This document shows, piece after piece, positions 32,931 through 42,795 of a stretch of DNA of 64,000 nucleotides. Made by a program: the position numbers and the translations under genes. The notes beneath the pieces were generated by a model. That model had not been told where the DNA came from. It made no database searches and saw nothing but the letters and a program-made list of their open reading frames with translations. The DNA comes from Sordariomycetes sp. S80-01Y (lineage: Eukaryota > Ascomycota > Sordariomycetes): contig JAXQJY010000033.1 in the NCBI GenBank assembly GCA_037042185.1, positions 1,674,001-1,738,000 of the forward strand, in the 5' to 3' direction. Position 1 is the stretch's first letter. Each line of letters starts with the position of its first letter.

Positions 32931-33559
32931 ATGAGAATCCCCTACGTCCCCGACCCTCCCGCGGTATCCTCTCCCGAGGAGCAATCCATAGTCGACCGCA
33001 TCCGCGCCCGCCGCTCGCCCCGCCCCCTCCAGCCCCTCGACCTCGCCCTCCTTCACTCCCCCGCCGTCGCCGACGGCTGGAACCACTTCCTTGGCGCCGT
33101 GCGCACGCAGACTTCCCTGCCGGACGACATTCGCGAGCTGGCCATCTCCCGCGTGGCAGTCTGCAACCGGGCGTGGTACGAGTGGAAGCACCACGCTCCC
33201 CTGGCGGCAAAGGCTGGTGTCTCTGCCGAAGCGCTCGAGGTCGTCAAGCAGGAGGGTCCGTTGAGCGGGGAGGGCAAAGGGCAGGGCGGACTGAGTGAGC
33301 AGCAGTGGGCTGTGTTGGTTTACACGGATGAGATGACGAGGAACGTTCAGGTTGCCGATGAGACGTTTGGGAAGTTGAAGGCGTTGTTTAGCGAGCAGGA
33401 GGTCATGGAGATCACGGCCACTATTGCATGTTACAACATGGTGAGCCGCTTTCTAGTGGCGCTTGATGGTAAGTCGTTGGCCTTGCATTATCTATACTGT
33501 TCTGACACCCATTAGTCGGCGAGCGCAACGGCACTGGGCCAGAGGAAGTGACACACTAA
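32931..33559 (+). CDS. Carboxymuconolactone-decarboxylase-like protein
   Basis: Exons 32931-33468 and 33516-33559 across a 47-nt intron (donor GTAAGT, acceptor ATTAG); 193 residues. The last exon encodes only VGERNGTGPEEVTH. The fold family (CMD/AhpD-like) is seen from ALLHSPAVADGWNHFLGAV, the helix DDIRELAISRVAVCNRAWYE, WKHHAPLAAKAGVS, and the C-terminal helical pair LVYTDEMTRNVQVADETF and EVMEITATIACYNMVSRF. The AhpD CxxC redox pair is absent; only single cysteines are present, so a peroxidase role is unlikely. Fungal members are mostly annotated by homology only; substrate unknown. Confidence 0.88.
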
Positions 33560-33910
33560 TAATTGTGCCCGCCGACTTGGATGAAGCAGCGTAAGGATGT
33601 GAGGGGTAGGGGCAAAAAGAGAGCCGCCAAAATCGGCTCATGGTATTAAAGGGGGTATCCTATCTATTGTGAAGCGAAATGATGGGAAGTGGCCAAAAAC
33701 TCCAAGGGTGGTGTGCAATGCTCCATGCTCCTGTAGCCGTACAGTCGTCTCTCGTAAATCACCCATCCCAAACCCTCCCGTGACGATCCCACCGTCGTAA
33801 CTCCTGTAACTCTGTCCAAATGCTCAAACATGTCGCGATGCATCTCGTCTCCTCTGTCTGAGTGTATTCGTCTCGCTGTAGTTGGCTTCGTCGTAGCTCA
33901 TGTCATGCTG
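33560..33910. other. Convergent 3' spacer
   Basis: About 350 bases between the stop codons of the CMD-like gene (+) and the coiled-coil gene (-). Nothing else seen. Confidence 0.5.
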
Positions 33911-34678
33911 TCACGAAGACAACGCTTTCTCTCGCTCCTCCTTCTCCATTGCCATGGCCTGGTCTATCGAGACGCGGCGCGAATGCATCTTGGGCGACAT
34001 CTTCAACTCGTCAACCAATCCTGCCCAGCCCTTGCGGTGCGGCCGACCAGTCGCCTCGCTGTGTCCGATCGCTTGCGTCGTCAGTCGTCTCGGAGGCGGC
34101 TTCCGTGCATGGTGTTCATGGTGCATCGTCGCAGCCTTCTTGAGCTGCGGCTTCGCCTGGGTTCGCATATGCGGCACCTTCTCGAGAGGCGCTGGCGGTG
34201 GTAGGGGTGGCGGAGCCGGGGGGTTCTTGTCCGCGATCGAGGTGATGATGCCCATGTACACAACGAGGAATCTCATGCGCAGCAGATCAAGCCTCCTCAC
34301 ACGGTCCTCCAACTGCGCGCGCCTCGAGGCCCACAGCAGCCGCGCACCCATGCGCATCGTCGTCGTACCCTCCGCAATCATCAGGCTATTCAACTCCTCT
34401 CTCAGGTCATCGCCGTTCTTCTGGATCTCGCGCAGCAGTCGTCCCAGGCGCAACTTGTCCTCCAGGCGCTGGATCTTGGCGATGTCGCGATCGTAGGATT
34501 CGTTCTCTTGGATGCTGAAGTCAACGGTGTCGAGGAAGGTGGAGACCTCCTTGGGCGCAGCGACGTAGGCGGTCGAGTAGGTCGCGACAGTCTGCGCCAG
34601 GACGACGGTTGCGAGAAGCAGAGCGGTGAGGACGAGGATGATGGTCCATTGGAGGAAGCCCGACTCGGAGCCGGCCAT
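33911..34678 (-). CDS. Membrane-anchored coiled-coil protein, function unknown
   Basis: Single-exon frame of 255 residues from the ATG at 34678. Residues about 10-32 (FLQWTIILVLTALLLATVVL) form one hydrophobic segment, either an N-terminal anchor or signal. Residues 45-145 are charged heptad-like helix (SYDRDIAKIQRLEDKLRLGR onward), consistent with a coiled coil. A short hydrophobic stretch FLVVYMGIITSIA lies near residue 138-150. Then come a Pro run (PPAPPPLPPPAP) and a basic His/Arg/Lys-rich tail. I do not recognise the family. Topology is inferred: either a single-pass protein or a two-segment hairpin. Confidence 0.72.
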   Translation of the reverse strand: MAGSESGFLQWTIILVLTALLLATVVLAQTVATYSTAYVAAPKEVSTFLDTVDFSIQENESYDRDIAKIQRLEDKLRLGRLLREIQKNGDDLREELNSLMIAEGTTTMRMGARLLWASRRAQLEDRVRRLDLLRMRFLVVYMGIITSIADKNPPAPPPLPPPAPLEKVPHMRTQAKPQLKKAATMHHEHHARKPPPRRLTTQAIGHSEATGRPHRKGWAGLVDELKMSPKMHSRRVSIDQAMAMEKEEREKALSS

Positions 34679-35801
34679 GGTGTGGTCAGGTGTTGAGAAG
34701 AGGGGTCGCGGTGGCTACCGATTCATATTCGTGGGGAGGGCGCGCGTCTGCGATGAGGTGCCAGAACCAGTTGTCGCGGTCTGTCGGGGGGCGGGAACGT
34801 GCAGGAGGAGGAACATGCACAGGTTTGTTGGGCTGGGCGCTTGTCAGTAGATATAGTGCGGCCTGCAGCGCTTCGTGGCGGAGATGTCGGTCCTTTCTGG
34901 GTGTATATCCCCTGCAGCTGCAGCTAACAGAGCCTGCCGGGGTGGCCTGATGGCCTGGACGATCTTGGCCTGTCCATGGTGTGATGGTGCACGTTTGCGC
35001 CGGCACGAATTGCTGGATATGAGTGAGTTGGCTTGGCCCAGAATCGAGGCGAAGGGCTGTTAAAGCAACGGTGTTTACAATCCCCATGCCATCACAAGCG
35101 GGATGGAGGGCAGAGCACGCCCTTGGCTTGCTTTAAGATGGGAAACCCGCTTACCGGGTCTGGCCTTGTCTGGGACGGTCCCGCCAGCAGCCTGGCCCAG
35201 GGCGCATGTGTTCGCATGGGTCTCCAGTCTCGCGCACCAAAAACTACTATAGGGTTTCAACCGGGAAAATCCTGCCCTGCCGTTCCCAAATTTCTGGACG
35301 ATGCACATCTTTGGCGATTGCGAACATTGAGAATCATCCCATGAATAGGTTCAGTACCACACTGTGGCGCTCGCAAAATGCCAGACCAAGGTAAGGTACT
35401 TGAGTACGTAGATGTTGAGAACGGATGCCCCTCCAAGAACCCCTCACCCTGCCATGTCTTCGGCGCCTCCCGCTACAAGGTGATCCAACTAAACTCTTCA
35501 CTCCTACGCAAACGTCATCCGTGAGCCCCCTTCTACACCATCGACGGTCAGAGCCCAAGCCACGCCGGCCTTCGCATCTCGCATTGCTGCCCAACAGCCT
35601 AGACAACGCACGTCGAATCGCCCTGCACTTCGTCGACTCATACCATCGTCTCGGAACCCCGCCGTGGCACCAATCAGCCATACCTCATACGCGCCAACCC
35701 TATTTGAGACTGTCGCCTCCTCTAAGCACCGTATAGGAATCTTCCACTTGCTCAGTCACAGACACCCCAACAAGGCTGCACAGCCCTTCTGATCTATCGT
35801 C
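34679..35801. other. Divergent spacer upstream of BUD32
   Basis: 1.1 kb between the coiled-coil gene (-) and BUD32 (+), so it should hold both promoters. No coding region supported. Confidence 0.5.
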
Positions 35802-36581
35802 ATGGCAGGGGCCGGCGATTTCCCACTTCCCGCCATCTTGCAGAACCCCTCCTCAACCCCTCCAAGCCTCGTGACCCAAGGCGCGGAAGGCCGCCTCTAC
35901 AAGACAACCTACCTCCTCCCCTCCATCCCATGCGCGCTCAAGTACCGACCGCCCAAGCCATGGCGACACCCCACGCTCGATGCGCGACTCACAAAACACC
36001 GGATCCTCTCGGAAGCAAGGGTGCTGGTGAAGTGCAGACGGGAAGGGCTGCGGGTGCCCGCCGTGTACGGCGTCGATGAGAGCAGGGGTGTGTTGATGCT
36101 TGAGTGGATTGGGGGCGCACCCGTGCGCGTGAGGATAAACGAGGCTCTCGGCGGGAGGGAGGAAAGCAGGGATGTAGAGGGCAACAAGGAGCTGAGAGAC
36201 CTGATGAGGAGGATAGGGATGGCGTTGGGAAAGATGCATGCCATCGGCATCGTACATGGGGACTTGACGACAAGTAACATGATGCTCAGCCCGCTTCCAC
36301 TAACTCAAGCGGAGGGAGACGATGTAGGGGAAAGAGGCAATCTACATGGCGAGGTCGTCATCATTGACCTCGGGTTGGCGAGTGGGAGTGTCTTGGTGGA
36401 GGACAGAGCAGTCGACCTGTATGTCCTCGAACGAGCGTTCGGGAGCACACATCCAAGGGCTGAGTGCATCTTCCAAGACGTCTTGGATGCATACAGGGAA
36501 ACCTTCAAGCAAGCCCCTGCTGTGCTCAAGAAGCTCGAAGATGTACGCATGAGGGGACGGAAGAGAAGCATGCTCGGTTAG
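35802..36581 (+). CDS. bud32: KEOPS complex kinase/ATPase Bud32
   Basis: Intronless, 259 residues. Bud32 (PRPK) is the small atypical kinase of the KEOPS complex, which makes t6A37 on ANN-decoding tRNAs and also affects telomeres. Evidence: N-lobe QGAEGRLYKTTYLL with the lysine in CALKYRPPKPWRHPTLD; RLTKHRILSEARVL; catalytic loop IVHGDLTTSNMM with Asp154; VIIDLGLASGS, where DLG replaces DFG (Asp189); DRAVDLYVLERAF; and the conserved C-terminal end RGRKRSMLG. The length is typical. Insertions between 122-130 and 168-178 are species variation. The stop codon lies only 120 bases from that of the convergent gene. Confidence 0.95.
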   Translation: MAGAGDFPLPAILQNPSSTPPSLVTQGAEGRLYKTTYLLPSIPCALKYRPPKPWRHPTLDARLTKHRILSEARVLVKCRREGLRVPAVYGVDESRGVLMLEWIGGAPVRVRINEALGGREESRDVEGNKELRDLMRRIGMALGKMHAIGIVHGDLTTSNMMLSPLPLTQAEGDDVGERGNLHGEVVIIDLGLASGSVLVEDRAVDLYVLERAFGSTHPRAECIFQDVLDAYRETFKQAPAVLKKLEDVRMRGRKRSMLG

Positions 36582-36701
36582 GTCGACGATTGAATCGCAA
36601 GAGAAAGGCACCCAATGCTGTCCCGTATCAAACCATACCAAGCCCCGCAGGCCCTCCCCGTATGCTTGCCGCGCCACGCCTACACACAGTTTTAATTGGT
36701 A

Positions 36702-37709
36702 TCATGGCCCCTCGTTCAACTCCGCGCCTGCGAAGTACCCCTTGTTTTCAATGACGCCTCTGTCCCGCACAAACGCCATATATCGCACTACCCAACGTGG
36801 CAGTACCTCTCCCCTGAGTCCCCTTTCTTGACCCTCGCCCGCCAGGACGCGAGCCCCCTGCGGTCCTAAAAGCTCCCTCAACGTCCCGTGAGGAAGAACG
36901 TCCGTGCAGTCCCGATGAACGTTCAGCTCGACGCCCGCATCGATCGCGACCTGCTTCAACGGCGGCGGCACGTTGCAGCAGTCCTTCAGGTTGATCTGGT
37001 TCACCACCGGCTTGATCGTCACCCCTTTCAAGAATTTGGCGAGCTTTTCAGATCCAAACTCCGCCACGCCTAACTTCTTGACCAGCCCTTGCCGATGCAG
37101 GTTCTCGATGACCGTGGTCCATGTGTGGATTTCTTCCGTTAGGTTTCCCTGCTGCGCGTTCTGCGCGTCGGCTTCGTACTCGCAATTTGTTCCCCCGAAT
37201 GACATGCCAGGGAAAGATACGACTAGCAGATCGATGGTCTCGACACCGAGCTCCTTCCGCACCAGCTCCAAGGCCTCCCGCGCATAACCTTCTCTTTGCT
37301 CGACGGGTGTGTTGGGTAGCAAAAAGAGCTTCACCGTTATTTCATACTGCCCAGCTTCTTCTCTCAATCCACCGGTTTTCCAATTCACCCTCGGGACGAA
37401 CAGAGTCTTCCCATCCTGTGTGCGCTCAGTCCACGCCTCCAGCGGTGGCTGTTCCTGCGTTGGCCCGTTGCCATTCGTCTCGGGCGCATAGTCTATTTGC
37501 GCCGCAGAAAAAGCGTCGCGCAGTGAGTTCAGAAGCTCGAGGTTCGACCGTCCGTTTGCGCCTCGCTTGCGGATGATGCTCGGCCCGGCGGACATGACAT
37601 TGCTGTTCCACCATACGTTAGCAACGCGCGGATTGGATTTCTTCGGTACGGATTTCGGGGCCGGCTGAGGAGGGGCGGCTTACCCCGTCGAGAGGATGAG
37701 CTTCGTCAT
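36702..37709 (-). CDS. Glutamate-cysteine ligase modifier (regulatory) subunit
   Basis: Exons 37709-37684 (26 nt) and 37602-36702 across an 81-nt intron (donor GTAAGC, acceptor AACAG), giving MTKLILSTG-NVMSAGPSI; 308 residues. The modifier subunit has an aldo-keto-reductase fold without catalysis and lowers feedback inhibition of the glutamate-cysteine ligase heavy chain, the first step of glutathione synthesis. Evidence: the N-terminal TKLILSTGNV, the KELGVETIDLLVVSFPGMSF segment, GLVKKLGVAEFGSEKLAKFL, VVNQINLKDCCNVPPPL and the C-terminal ELNVHRDCTDVLPHGTLREL. These match fungal GCS light chains rather than active aldo-keto reductases. Confidence 0.9.
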
Positions 37710-38711
37710 GGCGGCGAATCTCGTTGATTCGGATTGAATACAGGACGAAGGATGAGAAGCGAAGAAAGGTCGAGGAGGGCTACGAAAACATTACGCAAGG
37801 TCGGTTGGAAGTTTCCAAGAAATTTAGGTTCAGGGCCGTGGCTAGCTGGCAGAAGCCGTCGGCGGCGTTCGGGGTCTCGGCGTGGGGTGTAAGTCGGGCG
37901 GCTGACTAATTGCGCAATAGCTGCGAGCGTAAGTGACGGAGATGGTGAGAGCGGAGTTCCAGGTCCGCAGTTAGCGATAGATGACGTGGTTGCTGTGAGT
38001 GCTTCTCAGAGGAAGATGCATTGAGTACGACGTCGCTCATGGGGGGGACATTTTGTCAAGTACCCCTGCCGTACCGAGGAGAGGCTCAATTGCTTAGTAG
38101 TCCTTGTGCGTCAGTCTTCGAACAGGTGAGACATGAGGGTATGAAGTTCACCGAAGTTCACCAAAGTTCACCCCATGATCGTCTGCCTAGGTGCATGCAT
38201 ATGCATGTCAATGCCACAGCTTCCATGCCTGAGCCTGGTCGAGGACGTCAGGGCGCCGTGTCTGAGGTTTGCTACTTGCTCAATCTGAATCGCAGTCGTG
38301 TTTAAATTGTATTTGCAAGAACACTAGCAAGAGCTATTTATGATCCCCTTGCCAAACCCTTGTCATTAGCGAGTTCTCGCCTCGCTTGGTCCTTCATTGT
38401 CCATCAAAGATCTCCCACCGAGCCGCTTCCAGCCTCATAAATGCGCCTCCCGAACCCAGCTAAGCAAACACCTACCAGAACTCCAGCGACGCAGGACCCA
38501 GCCGCTCTCACCGACCAGATGCCAAAAGCCCAGCGCCGCGCTGATTATAAAAACAAAACAAGACCGTAAAGCTGAAACATAGCAAGCGTGATTAAGTCCA
38601 AGAAGCCAAAGGGCACTCATGACCAGCGTGAGCGATGTTACGCCACTCCTGGTGTATCGTCGGAAAGTGTTGCATCGATGTTGAAGACGCAACAGCATCT
38701 GCGGGGAAATT
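37710..38711. other. Spacer between GCLM-like gene and MAF1
   Basis: 1 kb holding the promoter of the glutamate-cysteine ligase modifier gene and the 3' flank of MAF1. A three-copy 10-bp tandem repeat lies at 38144-38173. No gene supported. Confidence 0.5.
38144..38173 (+). repeat. 10-bp tandem repeat, three copies
   Basis: The unit AAGTTCACC plus one variable base occurs three times in a row. It lies about 440 bases upstream of the modifier-subunit start codon. Confidence 0.85.
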
Positions 38712-39768
38712 TCAAATTTCCATCCGGCCCGCCACGTCTTCACTCCCAAGCCTGGGTGGCCTTTTGTCGAGCATTAGCTCATCATCATCCTCATCGTCAA
38801 GATCGTCATCCATGACCTCGTCGTCGGAGTACATCACGAGGTCACCATCCTCGCCGCGATTCCAGAAAAGCCCATCATCTTGGGGTCCATCCTCGTCGTC
38901 TTCGTACGGAGGCACCAGCGTGCCGCCTCTTCCTCCAAGCCAATAGTCTGCGCGCTTGGCTCCGTCTGAGTTCTGCGCAGCAGTATTCAGATTGTTGAGC
39001 TTCATGGGTCGGAGGGACGGGCTGTTGGATGATATGACTGGAACCACGCGGACGTAAAGGTATGCGACCCGCTTCAGCGCGCGGTTGAAGAAGAAGTAAT
39101 GTGAAGCCCAGATTGCACTCTCGTCTTCTTCAAAAGGATCGACTTCCGGTTGGTAGCTGAATATGGTGCACTCGTTGAGGCGCATCTCTTTGTCAACCAG
39201 CGCCCAGCACTCGGGCCCCCAGGCAGAGTTGGGGCCACTCCCGAATGATGAGTTGTAAGACCTCGCTTCGAACCCAGGTCGGACGTTCTGAAGAATAGAG
39301 TCGAGATTCACCATGACGCGCCTGAGATTCCTCTCACGCTTGAAGTCACCGGGCCTCAATACATGTGAGAAGTCATAATGCGGGTGACTAGCGTTCAGTG
39401 TCGCAATCAAATAGGCGAAAGTTCTTCTGCTCGAGAGCTCTGATAGAGGACCGAAGGCGCTCGAATGCGAAAAAAGTTGCATACTAGGCGAGGTCGCCAG
39501 CATGTGCTCCCTATCAGGCGGTGACAGACTCGCGCCAAGCTTCAGAAGCGCAGCATGCTGTGAGTTGAGGTCCTTGTCGATGTTCTTGTACAGCTTCTTG
39601 TCAGAACCAGTTGATTTCGTCGTGTACAGATCGCAGCCGCCAGTGACGTTGCAATCGGGTGTGTTGAAGTTGAGCGCGCTCGTCACGGCTTCGAAGTCTT
39701 GGACTGGTAGATACTGATCCTGTCAGTTGCTAAGTGTCGCAATCGCTCAGTAATGTACGCACCTTCAT
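38712..39768 (-). CDS. maf1: Maf1, repressor of RNA polymerase III
   Basis: Exons 39768-39763 (only ATGAAG) and 39713-38712 across a 49-nt intron (donor GTGCGT, acceptor ATCAG), giving MK-YLPVQDFEAVTSALNF; 335 residues. Maf1 binds Pol III and Brf1 in the nucleus to shut down tRNA and 5S synthesis under stress. Box A is residues about 1-40 (YLPVQDFEAVTSALNFNTPD, then YTTKSTGSDKKLYKNI). Box B is PHYDFSHVLRPGDF with NLRRVMVNLDSIL (near 120-150). Box C is WALVDKEMRLNECTIFSYQP followed by YFFFNRALKRVAYLYV. The C-terminal 70 residues are strongly acidic (MDDDLDDEDDDE). TOR- or PKA-type regulation through the linker is known for the family, not shown here. Confidence 0.95.
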
Positions 39769-41134
39769 TTTGTCGTTGTGCTGCGTGCAGCCTTGTTATG
39801 TCGTTAATCGCGACCTCGAACAGGTGTTGCGGTTCAGGTGGTTGCGTCAGCACGATAAGCGCGACGATGATGCAGTAGATCGTAGATGCGATGCAGTTCG
39901 AACTGTTGTCGAGATTGGTGTTGGTCGCAAGTGAGGCGAACGTGAAACTCGGTCGTCGCGATGATGCCAGGGGCCTTCGAGATGCACGACGGGTGATGGG
40001 CTGCGCTTGTTGAGGTATGTCTAGCTGTCGCGTCGCAAAGGTTCGCGAGAGTTGGTGTGCGGTTTCGGACCTTTGTATAAGATCGTTCGTCGGTTGATCG
40101 AAGCCAGACAATGCGTCTAGCAGGTCTGACGGTCGGTAGACATCATATGCATTCGAATGGGTCGGGTCTGTAGAGATGGAATGATTGAGGGTGAAGGCAT
40201 CGTAAGGCCGGGGCGGGGAGCAAGTCGTAACGAGACGGATGTGCTGCGGCTGCCGCACGCGGTCAGTCATTGAGCGGGGGGCAGTTGCCGTAACTCTCAT
40301 CCTCCTCCAATGCACTGCTGCTTGTTAGTGTCAGCCACAGTGATGCCACCGGTCAGCTCGGTCGCTGGAGGTGGTCTCCACTCCCTCCTTTCCAAGTAGG
40401 TCGCTTCTTAGCACCAAATCGCAGCGCCGATAAGAGGCGTGCAGCGCTTCGACAACGACGATTGGTCCGAACGCCACTGAGTTCCCCCTAATCCATCCTT
40501 ATGGCGTGGGCTGCTGCTGGAAGCCATGACGAATGATGGCACATTGTTTCGCACGCGTCTCTTGTCGCCCTGTCCGTGATTGTCTGACTTGTCGGATGTC
40601 GACGGTTGCTGATGCTCCTCGCGTACTTGCATTGCAACCAGGCGAGGGATTGGTGTCACCTACTCTCGTTCAGCATTGCGTGCCAAAGGTTAGCTGTCAC
40701 AGCGCATCGCGCGGCTCGGAGCACGTCGGGCGAGTCCAGAAAGCCCCGAAACTATGTTTAAAAAGTATCTTGATGTGAAAGAGGCTGGTTGTCCACCTCC
40801 AAGATCTATAGACCAAGGCCTACTGGCCGCTCCCAAACTCCAGGCGCCTCCCATGTCGTGTCCTCATCGATGGCTCGCTGCTATGTCACTTTCGACCGAC
40901 AGAACGGCGGCTGTCGTCCGCTAGACGATTCCCGCGTCTTTAAAACGTCGCATCATTTCTTCCGAGTCCTGCGGCGCCAAGTGTTAGTATCCATCGCTGT
41001 GCGCCGCAAGTTCCCTTCGTCCCCGAGTATAGATGGTGTAGATGAAGGTTATGAAATATTGTGTCGCCAAGGTTCGATCGCAGACAGCGTGCGCAGGATC
41101 CGGGGGATCGGGTATACGTTTGGTATACAAGCCT
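39769..41134. other. Spacer upstream of MAF1
   Basis: 1.37 kb between MAF1 and the AP-1 sigma 3' end. It contains the MAF1 promoter and leader, including a 205-codon ATG-initiated frame on the minus strand (40300-39683) that overlaps the MAF1 start in another frame. I do not call that frame a gene. Confidence 0.45.
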
Positions 41135-41888
41135 CTACATGAGCTTGGTCACCTCGTCCTCGACCTTTAGGCACTTCTGTCAGTCCCGAGAGTTGAATCG
41201 GGGTAGACGTGGGAACGATCGCATGGAAGACACGCTGTGAAGCACGGTGGGGAGTAGGAACTGGTTTTCTGACTTACCTCCATGTCTTCTAATGAATCCT
41301 GTTGCCCAATGCATCTTAAGACGTTCTTCTTGCTACTCTCCTGCAGCTCGCCCGCCAGCAAGATTTCGTCCAAGATGTAGTACGCTTTCGTGAAGCTGAA
41401 GATGATATCAAGCTCACAGACGTTTCCGTAATATTTGTCCATTTGCTCGACGTAGCGATGGATGATTTCGAGGGTGATGAGCTCGTTGTCTTCCGATGCG
41501 GAACCGGCGATGAAGAAGAGTGATGCGTAGCGGCGATACACGATTTTCGTATCTGTTCAACACTTCGTCAGTTGCTATGCAAGCTGGCATCCGGGTAGGC
41601 GAGGGAACCTTTGTATTCGATGAAGTTGCACATGCGCGTCCGGCGGGCGAGGACGAGCTGCGAGACGTCCTTGACGATTTTGGCCTTGTCCTTAGGCGAC
41701 AGAGTGGTGAACCATTTGGCCAGGCGCTAAAGCGGCCCTCCATCAGCTTTCGGTGATTAACAACGCGGACGCAATGTGTGAACCTACCACTTTGCCTTGG
41801 CGGGATAGGAGAATCAGGTATCTGCGCGGTAAGGTGTCAGCTTCTGAAGACGTTCGAGTACGACCGTTAGGGCATACTGGATCGCCAT
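41135..41888 (-). CDS. aps1: AP-1 clathrin adaptor complex sigma subunit
   Basis: Five exons: 41888-41878, 41821-41788, 41726-41609, 41552-41278, 41164-41135; introns 56, 61, 56 and 113 nt; 155 residues, the usual length. The protein is the small chain of AP-1, which sorts cargo between trans-Golgi and endosomes. The rebuilt sequence runs [26 protein letters not shown] and so on, with the sigma signature [18 protein letters not shown] and the dileucine-pocket region [19 protein letters not shown]. It ends [33 protein letters not shown] and the C-terminal length favour AP-1 over AP-2 or AP-3 sigma. The third intron uses an unusual GTTCCC donor. The first two coding exons are only 11 and 34 nt. 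Confidence 0.93.
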
Positions 41889-42462
41889 GGTGAAGACTAA
41901 TGAAGTGGCATCGAAGCCTCAGTGAAGAGGCCAACGAATGCAACGCGGAAGAAGAGGAGCGGGTCGTTGTCGTTGTCGTTTGGAGCGAAGCTGGGCTCAA
42001 TTTTGCTAGAGGTGGGTTGCTTTGCTTGGGTTGGTGACGAGCTCCTGTGCTCCCGCGCGGAGGGGAAGGTCCACTCTCCTCAAATCAAAATCATGCTCCT
42101 ACCTCCGCCTCCGATTTGACCTACCCTGGAGCCATATCGACTGTCAGCATCAACTGCAGAGCAACCCTCAGATTCTACCTAAGCACAGCTCAAAATCTTA
42201 CTAAACGACTTGAACGGCTCTGTGCTAGTGAATCAAGAGTAGTGAATGGAGTGTAAATCCTATTCGTCCTGTCATCGTGTCCTTCGCGCTACGTGAGAAT
42301 AGGGTAGTGAGAGTCCTTTGCGGGAAAGTTTGTCAGTGCAGTCCCTATAAAGGCTCTTGATCGCGCCCTCCAAAAGCTGTTTATCGCCTTTTGGTTTCGT
42401 CAAGTTAGGAAACGCAAGCCTTCACTGGCATAGTTCGATGATCACATTCCAAATCCACTAGC
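41889..42462. other. Divergent spacer, AP-1 sigma / small Cys-containing ORF
   Basis: Shared upstream region. A possible TATA-like CTATAAAGG lies at about 42346-42354, some 110 bases before the ATG at 42463. Nothing else seen. Confidence 0.4.
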
Positions 42463-42795
42463 ATGCGCTTCACGACGTCCTCAGACTTGGCTCTCACCAT
42501 CGGGGCTCAGATCTCACAAGCTGCGTACTACGGCATTCACCTTTGGGAAAGCGACAGCGAGTGCGAGGGTGAGAAGAAGGTTGCTGAGGGCGAGGAGGAC
42601 ATAGATGAGGGCAAAACCGGGCATAGTCAGTGCGTTGACATTAACACGCGAAAATACCACAGCGTCTTTGTCTACACTGAGGACACCTGCTGCGACCTGT
42701 TCGACGACTACACCTGTGAAGGGGAAAAGAAAACACCTAGGTCTGCCAGGCCTGGAGCCTGCTGGGGCGGATTTGAGCCTATAGGTACCGCCTGA
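42463..42795 (+). CDS. Small Cys-containing, possibly secreted protein
   Basis: Open frame of 110 residues from an ATG. The first 20 residues (MRFTTSSDLALTIGAQISQA) look like a fungal signal peptide, though an Asp weakens the hydrophobic core. The mature part is acidic and has six cysteines: SEC, SQC, TCC, YTC and GAC. The CEGEKK motif occurs twice, near residues 34 and 88. I recognise no family. Small secreted Cys-containing proteins are common among fungal effectors and surface proteins, but that assignment is inference. The frame could extend by splicing: GTACCG right before the stop resembles a donor. It could also be a chance frame. Confidence 0.45.
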   Translation: MRFTTSSDLALTIGAQISQAAYYGIHLWESDSECEGEKKVAEGEEDIDEGKTGHSQCVDINTRKYHSVFVYTEDTCCDLFDDYTCEGEKKTPRSARPGACWGGFEPIGTA

